Assembly: GCA_030248195.1 (NCBI GenBank)
Contig: JASAND010030675.1
Location: 47,437-111,436 of the forward strand
Source: Trissonchulus latispiculum
Lineage: Eukaryota > Nematoda > Enoplea > Enoplida > Ironidae
Reading direction: 5' to 3'
DNA: 64,000 bases
Notes under the pieces: generated by a model
Told to the model about the DNA's origin: nothing
What the model saw: only the letters and a program-made list of their open reading frames with translations
Database searches by the model: none
Shown here: positions 47,123-59,691 of the stretch, in pieces
How the letters are laid out: each line of letters opens with the position of its first letter
How positions within the stretch are numbered: position 1 is the stretch's first letter
Position numbers and translations under genes: made by a program

Positions 47123-50100
47123 GGCCAATTTCATAAAAAACCTGCAACTTGCACTTGCACTTGCACTTGCACTTGCACTTGAACTGCAAGTTCAAGTTGC
47201 CAGTGTTTCATAAAATTTTTCAGCCAACTTGACATTTTTTGGTCAGTTTGCAAGTCAACTTGCGGAACTTGCAACGCAAGTGCAAGTGCAAGTGCAAGTT
47301 GCAAGTTTCAAGTTGCCCGTTCTGTTAATTTTTGATTCAAGTGTGGTATTCGTTTAAACGATTATATATCATGCTATTTTCTATTACTGCTATTAATTAT
47401 TTTATTTTAATTATATTTTTTATTATTCTATTCTTTGATTGATATTCAAAAGATTATCGATATTTGGAAATTGGTGAGGATCCCTCTCCCTCCCCCAAAC
47501 ACAGCTTCTCTCTTCCTCCATCCAAAGCTTAGTTTACCCCGATTTCCAACCTTTTAATCACCTCAACAGCTCCCCTAATCTTCCACAGTCTTTTTTGCGA
47601 TTCATTTTATTGGCCATAGCCTTTTTGTCCATTTATGCATACATACATACATACAAGAAAAAATAGTTTTGTACAATTATAGCAAAAGTATTGGAAGAAC
47701 TTGAACTTTTAAAATTGTTTATAACTTTTTTTCGTTGATGATAATTTTATTCCTCCAACTGGGTAGGAGCAGAGGTGGATTCCACCAAAGATGTTTGCGG
47801 TCGATTTGCAAAAATGGTTGAGCGGGCCTCAAACATTTTTCGCTTACACTTGAATTAGGTAAATTTGGAGATAAAGGAGATAAAAATTGAAAAAATTGTA
47901 CAATTTTGAAAATAATTGATACGCTGTTTTGAATGACATTTTGTATTATTGACAATACTTTTAGGTGAATGCCTTTTGTATAAAAAAATTGAGAATTTAG
48001 TCTGTGCAAGAGTCTATAATAGTGTTGTTAAGCGTGTGTTTATATGCAGTCGAACTGAAATGCACTGATGAGGATTACGGTAGCTAAGTAGTCAATCAAA
48101 TACATTTCAGTTCAATCGCATAGATGCACACGCTGAACATGCGGTACCCCCCCCCCCCCGGAGATCTCGGGGGGGGGTACGCTAATGCACGTAATTTTGA
48201 CATAAGGAAGGCGATTAGCCAATCAGATGCGTTTTAGTTCAAGTTCATGGTAAGTGGGACCCCTCCAAGATTTCGGCCTTAATGTGCCGAGCATCTCGCA
48301 GGCCATTTCCATTAGGAAGGGCCAAGCTTCCCACTCTTGGTATTATAAACTCTTGGTCTGTGAAAAGAGGGCACAGGGCAGAGAGTGGGGACCACACATC
48401 AACAGTCTGAATCTGAGGGTTCTTCCCCTACTTTGCAAAAGGACTATCCCTGAATAATGGTGATGTTTCATGAGAGTTTACGGCACTTAGTAACAAAAGA
48501 TTAATTTATAATAGTTTGTTTTGCCAAAAATGGTAACAACACTGCATTAGAACATCTTTATTGATTTTTAAGCAATTGTTTGTTAAAAAACTGCTCGAAT
48601 TAGTTTACAAATGTGCAAGTTTTGTTAAATATCACTGAGGGGTCTACCCTTTTCTCCTTCTCGCCGAAAGGGCCACCCTTGATCCCTTCTCTTCACATTT
48701 ATACGCTTTTGGCTTTCTGGGATTCTGTACCTCCTCTTCCATGTTCTCGTATGATTGGGGTAGAAAATTTGGTCAGATGGTTTTCAAAATTTTAAAATTT
48801 GGCTATGCGTTCAAAATTTAAATGGTGGGATCGAAAAGTATGTATTAGGGGAGACCCCTCCTCGTCCGAATTCACATGGTCACCATGGTCAAAAATAACC
48901 ACTTCTTTGCAAGATTTCGCTGATGTTTGGACTTGACAGACCTCCAAAAGCATAGATGTAATGGGGATTGGAAGGCCCTCTTCCACCGAAATTTAGAGGG
49001 GCCCTTGTTTTGAGTCCCCCTAACCCCACGACCCACTCCAAGCCTTCCCAAAAAATTGCTATTTATCTGCCAAAAATCGCATTTTCAACCATTGCTAATG
49101 CCAAAAAACATCGAATCTTGGGGCTAGCATTAGACAGGGGTTCCAACTCAAAATCCTGATTGCAAACATGTTTCTAAGTCCAAGACAAGGTCAATATTAA
49201 GTCAGAAAGTCCATAAAGACCGTTAAAACGTGTATTTCTCGCAATAATAAACACTTTAAAGCCAAAGACTTGGACTATTTTGAAAATTTTGTAAAATTTA
49301 CCATAAAATACCCAATAGTTGGCCAATTTTTATGCCTTCGACGCGATCACCTCCCTTCCCCCAGTTCATGGGAAGAGGGGAGGCGGGGCCCCCAAAACTT
49401 TCCGGAAGTGGTTTGGAAAAATGGCTGGGGTGGTTATCCTACAAATCCCCCTCCAATTACAACTATGTCCGAAAAACTGGAGAAGTTCGGGGAAGTGTTT
49501 TGAAACTTAGTCGAAAGCTTTGGAGGACGTGGTGGTCAAAAAGTTTGGCGGCATACTCCCACCCCAAAGGAAACATATAGCATTAGCATGGATTTACTTC
49601 CTTTATTATTAATTATAATTATTATTTATTAATTTCTTTTCCTGCAGATGGATTCACATTTACGAAATCATGATTACAAATGTCAACGATGAAGCTAAGG
49701 CCTAACAGTCAGCAGAAACTTGAAATCAATTATATAACTATCAAAGTCGGAGCCCTAGCCCTCATACATTCGCCCCCATACCCACTCATGTGTCGGTCTC
49801 ACAAATCTGACGAAAAAGTTAGTTTTCGAGGAAAACTTTTTCAATTATATATTACCTCAGTTATGCACCTTTTAGCTTGTCTAAAGCTTGAAAACTGCGA
49901 CATTTTGCATTTTACCGGAAGCTCACCACTTTGAAACCCTAACAATGCCACAAAAGTATATTTTGCATGTAATTTTACGAAAAGCCAAAAAAACCAAGAC
50001 TGTGCAAAATCCAACTCAAATGTATCTTTATACATTTATATACATAGGTAGGTATTAGAGATGAAACCAAGTCACCGGATCAGGAGGTCTGACCCGGTAT

Positions 50101-51029
50101 TTCTGATAGGAAAATTTTTTAGCTGTTTCTCTGCTTAAAAAATCTCCCTACGACATATATATTCTGACCAGAAGCCAAGAATAATTCAACAGAATCTGAG
50201 CTGAGTTAAACCCTCAGCTATACAACCAAAAATATTTTACTAATAAACCCAAAGCTGTTTATGTTATGCTCTATTGTTCTAAACTGATTCAACAAGTTGT
50301 TCAGTTCGCTTCATATCAAGTGTGAAATCGTGCAAATCAGTTTTTATGTTTTTCAGGCTTACTTACACTATTTATGTGCCGTATTTCCAGCGTTACTTTA
50401 AGGAAAACAAAAATTTTGGCCGACTTCATATTTTAGTCGGCAAAAATATCCAAACGATCAAAGTACACCTTTACTCAAAGATCAAAGAATTCTTTACCAC
50501 GAACGAATTGACAACAGTTTGGCTTAAAATAGGCGAAAATAGGCCAAATTAGCAAAAGATCGGGGGAAAAGGGAGTCCTCGAACTTATAGGGAGAAATAG
50601 GTATATATTGGGATATTTGAAGACCTGTCAGTTAAATAACAATAAATGTTAATTACAAAAAACAAGTAGCGCAAAATGCAGTAAACATATGTAGAAGTGT
50701 AATGTGTACATCGCTTACAGAAAATAATACATGTCAAAAGTGGAAAAAACATAAAAATACAACTTGCGGAAAAACGGTCAGTAAAATTTTACTCAACTAC
50801 TTGCAACGCAAGTGCAAGTAGCAAGTGCAAGTACTGACCGTTTTTATGAAACAGATTTAAAGTGCAAGTGTTGTCAGGCAACTTGCAACTTGCGGACTTG
50901 CAACTTGCAGTTTCAGTGCAAGTCCGCAAGTAGCACTACAGTTTTATGAAACAGTTAACTTGTAACTTGCATGTGCAAGTTGCAACTTGCACATGCAAGT
51001 TGCAAGTTTTAAGTTTTATGAAATTGGCC
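47123..51029. mobile_element. Foldback-like DNA transposon inserted in copia gag (inner layer)
   Basis: The ends GGCCAATTTCATAAA and inverse are flanked by a 5-bp duplication CCTGG (47118-47122 and 51030-51034). Taking out the element with one CCTGG restores the copia gag frame exactly. Subterminal arrays of TTGCAC hexamers run in opposite directions at the two ends, with several internal TTTCATAAAA motifs. The 3.4-kb interior is AT-rich and lacks any transposase-like frame, so it is non-autonomous. It contains a fragment of another MITE at 48254-48356 and a C-run/G-run palindrome near 48145-48180. Confidence 0.9.
48254..48356. repeat. MITE end fragment inside the inner foldback element
   Basis: The segment from GATTTCGGCCTTAATG to TTGGTATTATAAACTCTTGG matches the right end of the MITE at 35370-36200. 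Confidence 0.6.
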
Positions 51030-54000
51030 CCTGGTCACCATCCTATTGGCGAGCTTACCGGAGTCCTACGATAATTTGATCACCGCCCTGGACTCACGTT
51101 CAGATGAGCTGACCCTCCCTTTCGTTCAAAGTCGCCTACTCCAAGAAGAAGCTAAACGCAAAGAAAACAGAGAAACCACAGATTCAGCTGCTGAAAAAGC
51201 GCTCTCTGTGGAACCTTGACAGGGGTCCAGCGGGAAAAGTGGGAACTGTTAAACTGCGGAAAATCCGGTCACTTTGCGAGAGAATGCAGACACCGAAAAG
51301 GAGGCCCCCGCCAATATCGCCCTCAAAATCGCTCAAATCGCAAGGCGAATGCAGCTTGAAGTCTACGACGGATTTGGCGGATGAATCTGATCCTGCCGCT
51401 TTTATCGTGGTGGGAGAAAGCCAAAAGGTTCTTCTTACTGAGGATAAAGGCTACGATGCGTCAGCGGCGTGGTTCGTTGATTCTGGTGCAACCCAGCATA
51501 TGTCATTCAGAAAGGACTGGATGCAGAACTATGAATTGCTGGCGAACCCTGAAGATATCACCTTGGGCGATGGCCGACTGGTCCAGGCCATTAGGAAAGG
51601 AGATGTAGCCATGAAAATGCATCTTCCGGAAGGTAATAAAAAGATTTTGTTTAAAAATGTATTCCATGTTCCAAAGCTAACATTGAATCTAGTATCAGTC
51701 AGGGCCATCACCAAAAAGAGAAAAGTGATAAAATTCGCAAAAGACAAGTGTTCTATATTTGGTCATGGTGAACTTCTTGGTGTTGCTGAGCTGGTAGGGA
51801 AGCTGTATAAGCTGAAGTGCAGTTGGTACCGCGGTCAAAGTGCTCAAGTTGCTGCCATTGACCTAGCCACTCTTTGGCACCAACGGCTCGGGCACTTAAG
51901 CGAAGATAATCTAAAGAAACTAGCTGCACAGCAGATTGTAAAGGGTATTCCAAAGATTAAAATGGAAAGATTAAAGTTTTGTAAAGGGTGTGCGGAAGGT
52001 AAACAGCACAGGCAGGTCTTTCCAAAACAAAGTAAAACAACAGCTTGAACTTTGCTTAGTTAGCTTCACTCTGATCTTTGCGGCCCAATGCAAACAACTT
52101 CAATTGGAGGTTCAAGATATTTTTTAACATTCATCGATGAAAAGTCTCATCTCACCTACGTTTACTTCTTGAAGCATAAAAGCGAAGTACTACAGAAGTT
52201 CCGCGAATTTGAAGCTGAAGTTTCAAACTTTACAGGAAAGTGTATAAAAGTTCTGCGCACTGATAACGAAACAGAATATGTAAATGCAGAGTTCCGTTGC
52301 AGTTGCAGTTGCAGAGTGCAGGAAGGGTATCATTCATCAAACTACAGTCCCTCATACCCCGGAGCAGAATGGAACCACTGAACGGATGAATAGGACGCTC
52401 GTCGAAACTGCTCGGTCGATGCTCCACCATGCTGAATTACCTAAGGTTTTTTGGGCCGAGGCAGTTGCGACAGCGGCTTACCTGAGAAACAGATCACCTA
52501 CAAAAGCTGTAGTTGGGATGACTCCATTTGAAAGCTTCTTTGGCACAAAACCCAGTGTAGGCCATACAAAGGTTTTTGGATGCCACGCCTATGCTCATGC
52601 CCCCAAAATGAGAAGACAGAAGTTTGATGCAAAGTCCGTCCATTGTAGATTTGTTGGCTACAGTACCACGACTAAGGGTTACAGGCTGTATGATATGGTA
52701 AAGAAGAAAATTTTCCTATCTCGCGATGTCAGGTTTGACGAAGACTGCTTCAGCAAGGATGATAAAGAGAAGAAAGAAATCGTTGCTGTGGAGTCTGAAT
52801 CAGAACCATCGAAAATCGGAGATTTGAAGCAGAGAGAAGCAGACCCTGAGCCTGAAGAAACAAGAGAGCCTGAGCCTGGGGTTGAAGAAAGAAGATTTCC
52901 TGTCCGCAGAAGGCGTCGTCCATTGCAGTTCCATAAAATCGGTGATTCTCTGAGAGACGCTGCGAAAGGTAAAGCACACTATGCTTGTGTTACAGCACAA
53001 ATTGATGAACCTGCCACGATTGATGAAGCAATGACTGGAGAAAACGCCTCGGAGTGGAAGACTGCCGCTCAAGCTGAAATAGATTCATTACTTGAGAACG
53101 AAACCTGGACATTGGTATCTCTACCGAATGGCAGAACTCCAGTCAAGTGCAAATGGATCTTCAAAGTGCGTGGATTACGAAGAAATCTTTGCCCCGGTCG
53201 TAAAGTTCACGTCTGTCCGGTCACTTCTAGCCATTGCGGCCCAAGAGGAAATGGATGTCCATCAAATGGACGTGACGACAGCCTTTCTCTATGGAAAATT
53301 GGACGAAGAAATCTACATGGAACAACCAGCCGGGTTTGTGAAACAAGGTCAGGAAAATCTGGTCTGCAAACTTCAGAGGAGTCTCTACGGCCTGAAACAG
53401 TCGCCTAGATGTTGGAATCTCACGTTGGACAAATACTTCCGTCGAAATGAATTCCAGAATATTGAATCCGATGCTCTATGTCAAGAAGACAGAAGAAGAC
53501 GTGGTCGTTCTCGCACTTTAACTTTATGTTGATGATCTTCTGGTGGCCACAAAGAATGCCGAGATGATGGAGGAGACAAAGAATATACTGAAGCAGCGGT
53601 TCAAAATGAAAGATTTAGGCAAAGTCCACTATTACCTAGGAGTCCAGATAAAGTATGACAAGGATAAAGGAATCTTCTATATGAATCAGAAAAGATACTT
53701 GGAGAAAGTTCTAGAGAGATTCGGAATGAAAGACTGCAAACCTGTCTCAACCCCAATGGAGCCAGGTCTGAAATTGGAGAAACAAGTTGAACAGGGATTG
53801 GATGAGAGTCAGAAAGCAACCTATCAGGCTATGGTTGGCAGTCTTCTATATGCTGCCATAGCGACTCGTCCAGACCTAGCCGCTTCAGTGGGAGTGGTGT
53901 GCAAATTCATATCAAACCCTGGGCAGCCTCACTGGAAAGCGGTTAAAAGAATACTGCGATACGTAAAAGGGACATTGACTATGGACATAACTTTTGCCCG

Positions 54001-54500
54001 CTCAGAATCTGGGTTGGTCTTATACGGTTACTCTGATTTCGACTGGGCTGGGGATATCATAGATAGAAAGTCCACGACGGGTTTTATCTTCAAACCTGCC
54101 CAAGGACCCGTCAGCTGGATCAACAAGAAGCAACCTACTGTCGCTCTATCCACGGCTGAAGCTGAGTACGTTGCTCTCAGCTTGACCACAAAGGAACTAA
54201 TTTGGTTGTGAACTTTGCTACAAGAATTGGGCTTCAGTCAGCCAGGGCCCACAACCATCTACGAGGACAACCAAAGCACCATTGCTATGGTCAAAAACCC
54301 CGTAAGCCATGCCAGAACGAAGCATATAGAAATGAAGCACCACTTTATACGAGAGACGTTGGCAAACAAAGATTTGTTCGTCGCCTACTGTTCTTCAGAT
54401 GACAACGAAGCAGATCTCCTTACGAAGCCATTAAATAAATTTAAATTCGAGAAGTTGCGTGGTCAAATTGGGGTTCATGCGATAAGCGAATAAGTGGGAG

Positions 54501-54676
54501 TATTAGAAAACAGTATTCACTTATTGCATGAATGAGATACCAAGTAGCTCAGTATATGTATAACCGAAGTAGTCGTATTATTAGCGCCTAATTATACGTG
54601 TTAGAAGTTACTAGTTGCTAGTAATCCTGCAACTGTTTCGCTGGTCCTAAAACATAATTACTGCGCCTGCCCATTA
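54501..54676 (+). repeat. 3' LTR of the copia element
   Basis: 176 bp, matching 46387-46569 with small indels and a few substitutions. It is preceded by a purine tract and followed by the CTTTG duplication. Confidence 0.85.
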
Positions 54677-55349
54677 CTTTGTGCTTTGTGCTTTTCTAAT
54701 TCATACTCCAAAAATGTGCTTTGTGCTTTGTGCTTTTGTGCTTTTGTGCTTTTGGGTGTGCTTTCGAATGTTGAGCCGAGTTCAACATTTTGAGTTGTGC
54801 TTTTGTGCTTAGCCAATCAAATTCCAGTATTTTTGGCGTATCCAATAGAAAGGAGAAGGCGGTGAATCAAAAGAAATTGAATACGGTATTAAGGAAGACA
54901 TTGAAATAAATAAATGATGGAAAAATAGGAAAATTATAAAAAAATTAAAAAGTATATATCAGTATTCAGTATGTGTCTAAACGGTGGGTCATTTAATTTT
55001 AATTACTACATGATTTCATTAGGTATGTTATCCTAACTTAGGTAATTTTTCTAACTATTTTAGCATCACTGGCAGCCTTACATTGTTTTTAAAATTTTTT
55101 AAAACCTGCTTTTCTATTTAATTCGGGCAGAATATGCAGGATACTTTTTGTGTCTCTTTATATGTCAGGTGACTAAATCTCAACTTGTGCTTTACTGTCC
55201 CCACGGGAAGTATGAAAACGTCCTCGTGAGCACAAAGCAGAAAGCACAAAGGACAAAGGACAAAAGCACAAAGGACAAAGCACAAACGACAAAGCACAAA
55301 GCACTCTTAGAAAAGGACAAATGCACAAAAAGTATGAACCGGGCTTAAA

Positions 55350-56182
55350 GAGTTTTTCAAAACAAATATAAAAATCTTTATCGTTTATCTTGCTAGTTCG
55401 TTTGCCAAAATTTGGTTATTTTGATTCCTCATGTTGCGACTGATCACCTCAAAATATCAAACGTCTTAAACGTAGGCTGTGATGGAAGGCGTGCTGGTAG
55501 ATAGATACCTTAAAGTCGGACACCATGCTGTACGATTGTAAGAGAAGTAGACATAGGAAAGATTGATACGCCTGAGATGGCTCAGTGATGTAGTGGTACG
55601 GTAAGTACTAATGTGGATAGGATCGAATCGACAGTTAAAAATTAACTGATTCGTTGCAACGAAATTATTTGTCGATCCGATTAGGCGATCCGAATCGGCT
55701 TTTTCAAGAAGCTAAGTGAACCGGTATTTTAGTCGACTAGTGCATTGCCAAACGCATCTTATGCATACTTGTTTCATTGGAAATTCCACTTTTCATTATT
55801 ACAAAAGACAAAATACACAATTGTACAAAATTATATAATTAAGCAAAAGACACAGAAATTATTAGAACGGTTTAACAGGCGATAACCTTTTCTGCCTAGA
55901 TTGAATTTAAGATATAAAATACAAATTTAACATATCAACTAAACACTAAATTTTGACAATTAATTCCGATAGATTTCGTCATAAATTAACGAAACATTTC
56001 TACAGTTAAATGTATTGAGTAATATTGATACCATAGAATAGAGAAATTATCACACTTTCCACTAATACAAAATTTAGAATAGTTTAGTTTGTTCTTAAAT
56101 TCGCGCAATCGTTTAAACTTAGGCCAAAAATTCACTGAAAAATCAAGCAAAAATTAATTGTCAAAAAATTCCAATTTCAACG
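55350..56182. other. Spacer with one SINE head
   Basis: The only feature is the SINE copy at 55538-55650. The remainder is AT-rich, with no frame. Confidence 0.4.
55538..55650 (+). mobile_element. tRNA-derived SINE, 5' portion
   Basis: GTAAGAGAAGTAGACATAGG followed by AAAGATTGATACGCCTGA matches the SINE head at 30747. An A box (GATGTAGTGGTA) and a degenerate B box (GGATCGAATCG) follow. Confidence 0.6.
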
Positions 56183-56380
56183 ACTGTTCCGGAATCAGAA
56201 GGGCCATGGTTCGAACCTCGGCTGGGCCAATTTTTTACTTTCTATCCTGAATGAAAAGCTGAACCTCCCTCTTCCCTGCTCTCTCCTAGGTTCTGGTTTC
56301 GTGGGTATGAGGGTGCCTGACGCCTCCCGTATGGACTCTCGGCTTCTTCTTGGCCTACCAGCCCTGGTAGAAGCGCTACA
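56183..56380 (+). mobile_element. tRNA-derived SINE, 3' portion
   Basis: Starts inside the tRNA-like part (TTCCGGAATCAGAAGGGCC), carries the B box GGTTCGAACCTC, and runs through the family tail to CCCTGGTAGAAGCGCTACAA. Confidence 0.7.
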
Positions 56381-59162
56381 AATCTCAAAAAATCAAAACA
56401 GAACAGCAGACTTGGTTTAATTAAAACAAAGTCAAGCTTAGTCACAAATATGCGCCCGGTGAACTATGTGATGATGGTGCTAACTAGCCGACTGACTAAA
56501 GCGATCCGATTCGGACCAATTCAGCGGACCTATCAATTCGAGCTGATCAAGATCGCTACTGGTAAGCACGTCGGACAAAAATTCCGAAGACGCGTGGCTC
56601 ACCCTGAGCCAGGTGGATTCCTTAAGGTGAATTCATAGTCGCGAACGCAGAGAGACGCGCGTCGACGCCTCAGATTGTAACATGCCGTTTTAACTGTTTA
56701 AAAATAATTGTAGCATATTCATGCTCACGAACGCATGCAGACGCTTACGTACGCGAGTCTACGCGAGTTTGCTTCTGTCTGGAACTATGAATGCACCTTT
56801 ACTTTCAAGCGGCGCCTGTCTTCGCGAAAATTCTCAGAGGATTCTCAGATTCTCACACTCAGAGGTATTCACTCAGTATCTGACACCTCCCATTTGGACT
56901 CATCTTCAGTCTGTTTGGTGCACCAGTGCACCGATGCGCAGAATAATGATTGTTTGAGTAAAGTGAACAAGTAAAGAACTGTGCGAAATTTGTTGCTATA
57001 AATATTTGACAGTGTGTATCTATATATATACACCTTAAAAGCCTAAAAATTGGAATTACACACATTAGTAAAGAAATGTCAGCTGGTTAATAGCTGGCAA
57101 TGACTTTTAGCTATTAGTGTCGACCTAATAACAGCCAGCTATTATCAGCACAAAACCACCCACATCAAACTTGGACCAATTAGTGTTCCTTAGTGCAAAT
57201 GGTTCCATTTTGTGTCACCTAATGAATTCTAGGTTTGAAGTAGAACCTATGTTGAACACTAATCTTAACCAGTTACGTAGTGGTGACTGAACGAGTATAA
57301 GTTCAAACTCCAATTCTAAAAATTTAGCACACACGTTTGCATAATTTTGAATGAAATCAAGGAAATACTCCACACTTGGGCTTGGGCATCTGAACCAAAA
57401 TAAAAATGCGGCAGGATTAACATTTTGATAGACAAGTAAGACAAATCGGTAGTCTTAGAATTCATAACTATGGGAAAAACCAAAATTTTGCCAAAATCTG
57501 GGATATTAATCTCTTGCACAGTATGAAGAAATTTCCTAATGTACTTTTTGTCACCTTGATACGATCCTTATGGAATTTATCTTTCTTTATTCTTTACTTT
57601 CAATCCTAACCTAATTGATGCAGAACTCCCTAGCTTTCGCTCTATTTTTTCAGTCATGTTTCAACGGTACTCGATTCCAGGAGCCTCCAGGGTTCGGGTT
57701 CTCTTTGGTTTACCAGCACTAGGTTAAGGCATGGAAGTCATATAGCTACCTTTCCTTAAACAGGACCGACTACTGATACCAAAAATTGAGTTATTTTGTG
57801 AACTGGTGATGTTTTCCTTACCACCCATCATACACGAATATTAACTAACTAACCACCGCTTGTTTAAGGATTACCTATTAAGGGTTACAGTATAAACCGA
57901 AGCCAAACTATTACTAATTTCAAAGCTTAATCAACCATCAAATCCAATTACAGAACACACAATTATAGGATGCCAGCTCAGCTCCTAAGCTTCCATCAGC
58001 TGTGCTAATTTTCAACAAACTGAATGACTCCAGATGCAATTAAGACAGACAGTACATAACTGTCACCTTCTTTTCCATCCTTTTTAAATTTGAGATTGAG
58101 TTAAATACTCGAAAGAATTATTAACAAAGAAGAAAAGATACCAAAGCAGAAAGTTATCAGAGATATTAAATGTACACCAATAAACTTGACTTTCTATGAC
58201 TGAGATTATGAGGATTCGCTATCCTCCGCCACTACCCGCGGTCTCAATCCTAATCCGATGGATGATCAGCTTAATCGCTGCAGTCGCCAAGCGGCTGATC
58301 CTTCGCCTGATTTTGTGATAAACATTGTGGGTGATCGGATCAGTGGAAATGCCACTTTGTATGGAAGCCTTAACCTACCTCCATTTGAAACCTAACCCTA
58401 TGGATCCATCAGGCCACCAAAATCGCTCGGATTATGGCTGAAGGCGAGATTATTGCAGAAAACATCCTCTCCCATGGCAGGGACTTATTTTCCTATTCAG
58501 CTGGCCTTTGATCTGACGGGCCAACCCTTGTTGGATATGGTAAGGTAGTCCGTAATCCGCCAAGAAACCGGATTACATCGTGACTGGTGAGAATTGGAAC
58601 CGGTCTTATCGGGTCCGTCAGCTTCTCTGCACTCCATCCCCGGAATTTCGTCCTATAGCGGAAATCCAATCTCTTAAAACGAGGGAGGGGTAGAATGTAG
58701 GAGTTTTGGTTTGATCGGAGACCATCTCGAACAGTCAATCCATCAAGCATTTGGGACAAACAACAATCGTGATCATTTAGAACAGTGACATTTTTATTTG
58801 TACATTTTGTTTTGTAAACAAATCAGATCAATTCTACGAACACAGCTCTTCAGCGCTCAGCATCCGAACGCTGTGAAATTTATTATTGTATGCATGCTTC
58901 TGTGAACTTACAGTAAAGGTGTTTTAGTGACAGTTAAATAACCAGCGAGTTTAGTCGCGTTTAGATGAAATATCAGACAAAGTTTAGTTGTTTGAAAGTT
59001 TGAACAATTTAGTCTGGTTCCAATGTGGCAAACTTGTGCTTGAAAATTATTGTTTGGTTTTGTAGTACTGTGTTAGGCGGGGCAATTCCTCTGGTACCCT
59101 GATGAGATAGCAGTTTGCCGCGTTTTAGTACTGGGTTTATGGGTGTTATAACTAAGGAATGA
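56381..59162. other. Spacer, possible retroelement debris
   Basis: No recognised gene. Around 58210-58490 the plus strand has an open, coding-like stretch, and around 58493-58759 the minus strand has another. Neither shows a known motif, and both could be remains of a retroelement. A weak SINE-tail resemblance lies near 57600-57735. Confidence 0.3.
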
Positions 59163-59256
59163 AAAGTGGCGGAATTCATTAATTACGCCAAGCTGTTCGG
59201 CGTGATTCATTAATCACGCCAAACTTTACGGCGTGATTAATGAATTTAGCCACTTT
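59163..59256. repeat. Nested palindromes upstream of the first 97-bp repeat
   Basis: 59163-59189 and 59230-59256 are inverted copies with three mismatches in 27. Between them GGCGTGATT/AATCACGCC (59199-59220) forms a perfect 9-bp stem. ATTAATYACGCC-type words thus occur four times, in alternating orientation. Confidence 0.8.
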
Positions 59257-59382
59257 GTCCTAGATTTAAGATTGACGTGTTTTTACCACAAAACCAATAC
59301 TTTGTCATTGCTTAATTTAGCTAATTCGTAATTAATTTAGGTTTTGGTATTCCTATTAACCTGTTGTACTCTTTATTAAAAA

Positions 59383-59479
59383 TCTCTTCTTGGCAGTCGG
59401 TCTGCCGACTGCTTCACTTCAAGTCTTCGTTCTGTGCTGGTACAGTCGTTTTTGTCCATTTTCTTGCTCAGCTGGCTAC
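59383..59479 (+). repeat. 97-bp direct repeat, copy A1
   Basis: Matches 62832-62928 at an offset of 3,449 bp with one difference (T at 59446, A at 62895). It begins TCTCTTCTTGGCAGTCGG and contains the palindrome GCAGTCGGTCTGCCGACTGC. Confidence 0.95.
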
Positions 59480-59691
59480 TATACGGCTACTTTGCGATTT
59501 GCTCTCCGCCCTTGACTCCACTGCTCGGATCCAACCTTCTTGAAAAGCTAAGTTTTTGCTTATTTCTTAATTTCTTGTACTCTCACTCCTTCGTTGTTTT
59601 CTGGGTTTTTCTTTTCTGCTCGTGGTTTTTCTGGTACTGCTGTAGTACTGGTGCCCATAAATTTACTCTATTGTCTCTCTTTCTTTTTAGA

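Larger units (their letters stand above)
46677..54493 (+). pseudogene. Copia Gag-Pol, multiply broken
   Basis: An ATG at 46677 opens a copia Gag. A one-base gain in the G-run at 46777-46782 shifts the frame. Gag continues at 46794-47117, is split by the inserted transposon, and resumes at 51035 in register once one target copy is removed. A zinc-knuckle remnant (CGKSGHFAREC) lies near 51257-51290. Then come the protease (FVDSGATQHM), the pre-integrase zinc region (HQRLGHLS to CKGCAEGK), the integrase core (FIDEKS, LRTDNE, PEQNGTTERMN), and reverse transcriptase with about 30 codons missing near 53168. YVDDLLVA (near 53527) and RNase H (near LSTAEAEYVAL) follow, with an in-frame TGA at 54209-54211. 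The polyprotein is not functional. A purine-rich AAGTGGGAG before 54501 is the probable polypurine tract. Confidence 0.85.
46387..54676 (+). mobile_element. Ty1/copia LTR retrotransposon, decayed (middle layer)
   Basis: LTRs at 46387-46569 and 54501-54676 bracket gag and pol. The 5-bp duplication CTTTG flanks the element at 46382-46386 and 54677-54681, inside the heptamer array of the outer element. The LTRs differ by several substitutions and short indels, so it is older than the gypsy element. Its coding region is interrupted by the foldback element at 47123-51029. Confidence 0.9.
46261..55344. mobile_element. Foldback-like DNA transposon (outer element of a nest)
   Basis: GCCCGGTTCATACTT at 46261 and its exact inverse at 55330-55344 are the ends, flanked by TTAAA on both sides (46256-46260 and 55345-55349). 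Just inside each end is an array of GTGCTTT-type heptamers on the left and GCACAAA-type on the right, that is, inverted arrays. Removing the copia element leaves only about 0.8 kb, with no transposase. It is non-autonomous and the oldest layer of the nest. Confidence 0.85.

Noticed and set aside
47719..48009. Possible transposase frame in the inner foldback element
   Set aside because: Only 96 codons, without catalytic or DNA-binding motifs.
58493..58759. 88-codon minus-strand frame and the adjoining plus-strand open stretch from 58210
   Set aside because: They look coding in places, but no motif or gene order supports a call. Kept only as possible retroelement debris.
59434..59691. Hydrophobic N-terminal extension of the DIRS/Ngaro Gag frame
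   Set aside because: It overlaps the 97-bp repeat, lacks an ATG at its start, and the conserved Gag begins at the ATG at 59692.
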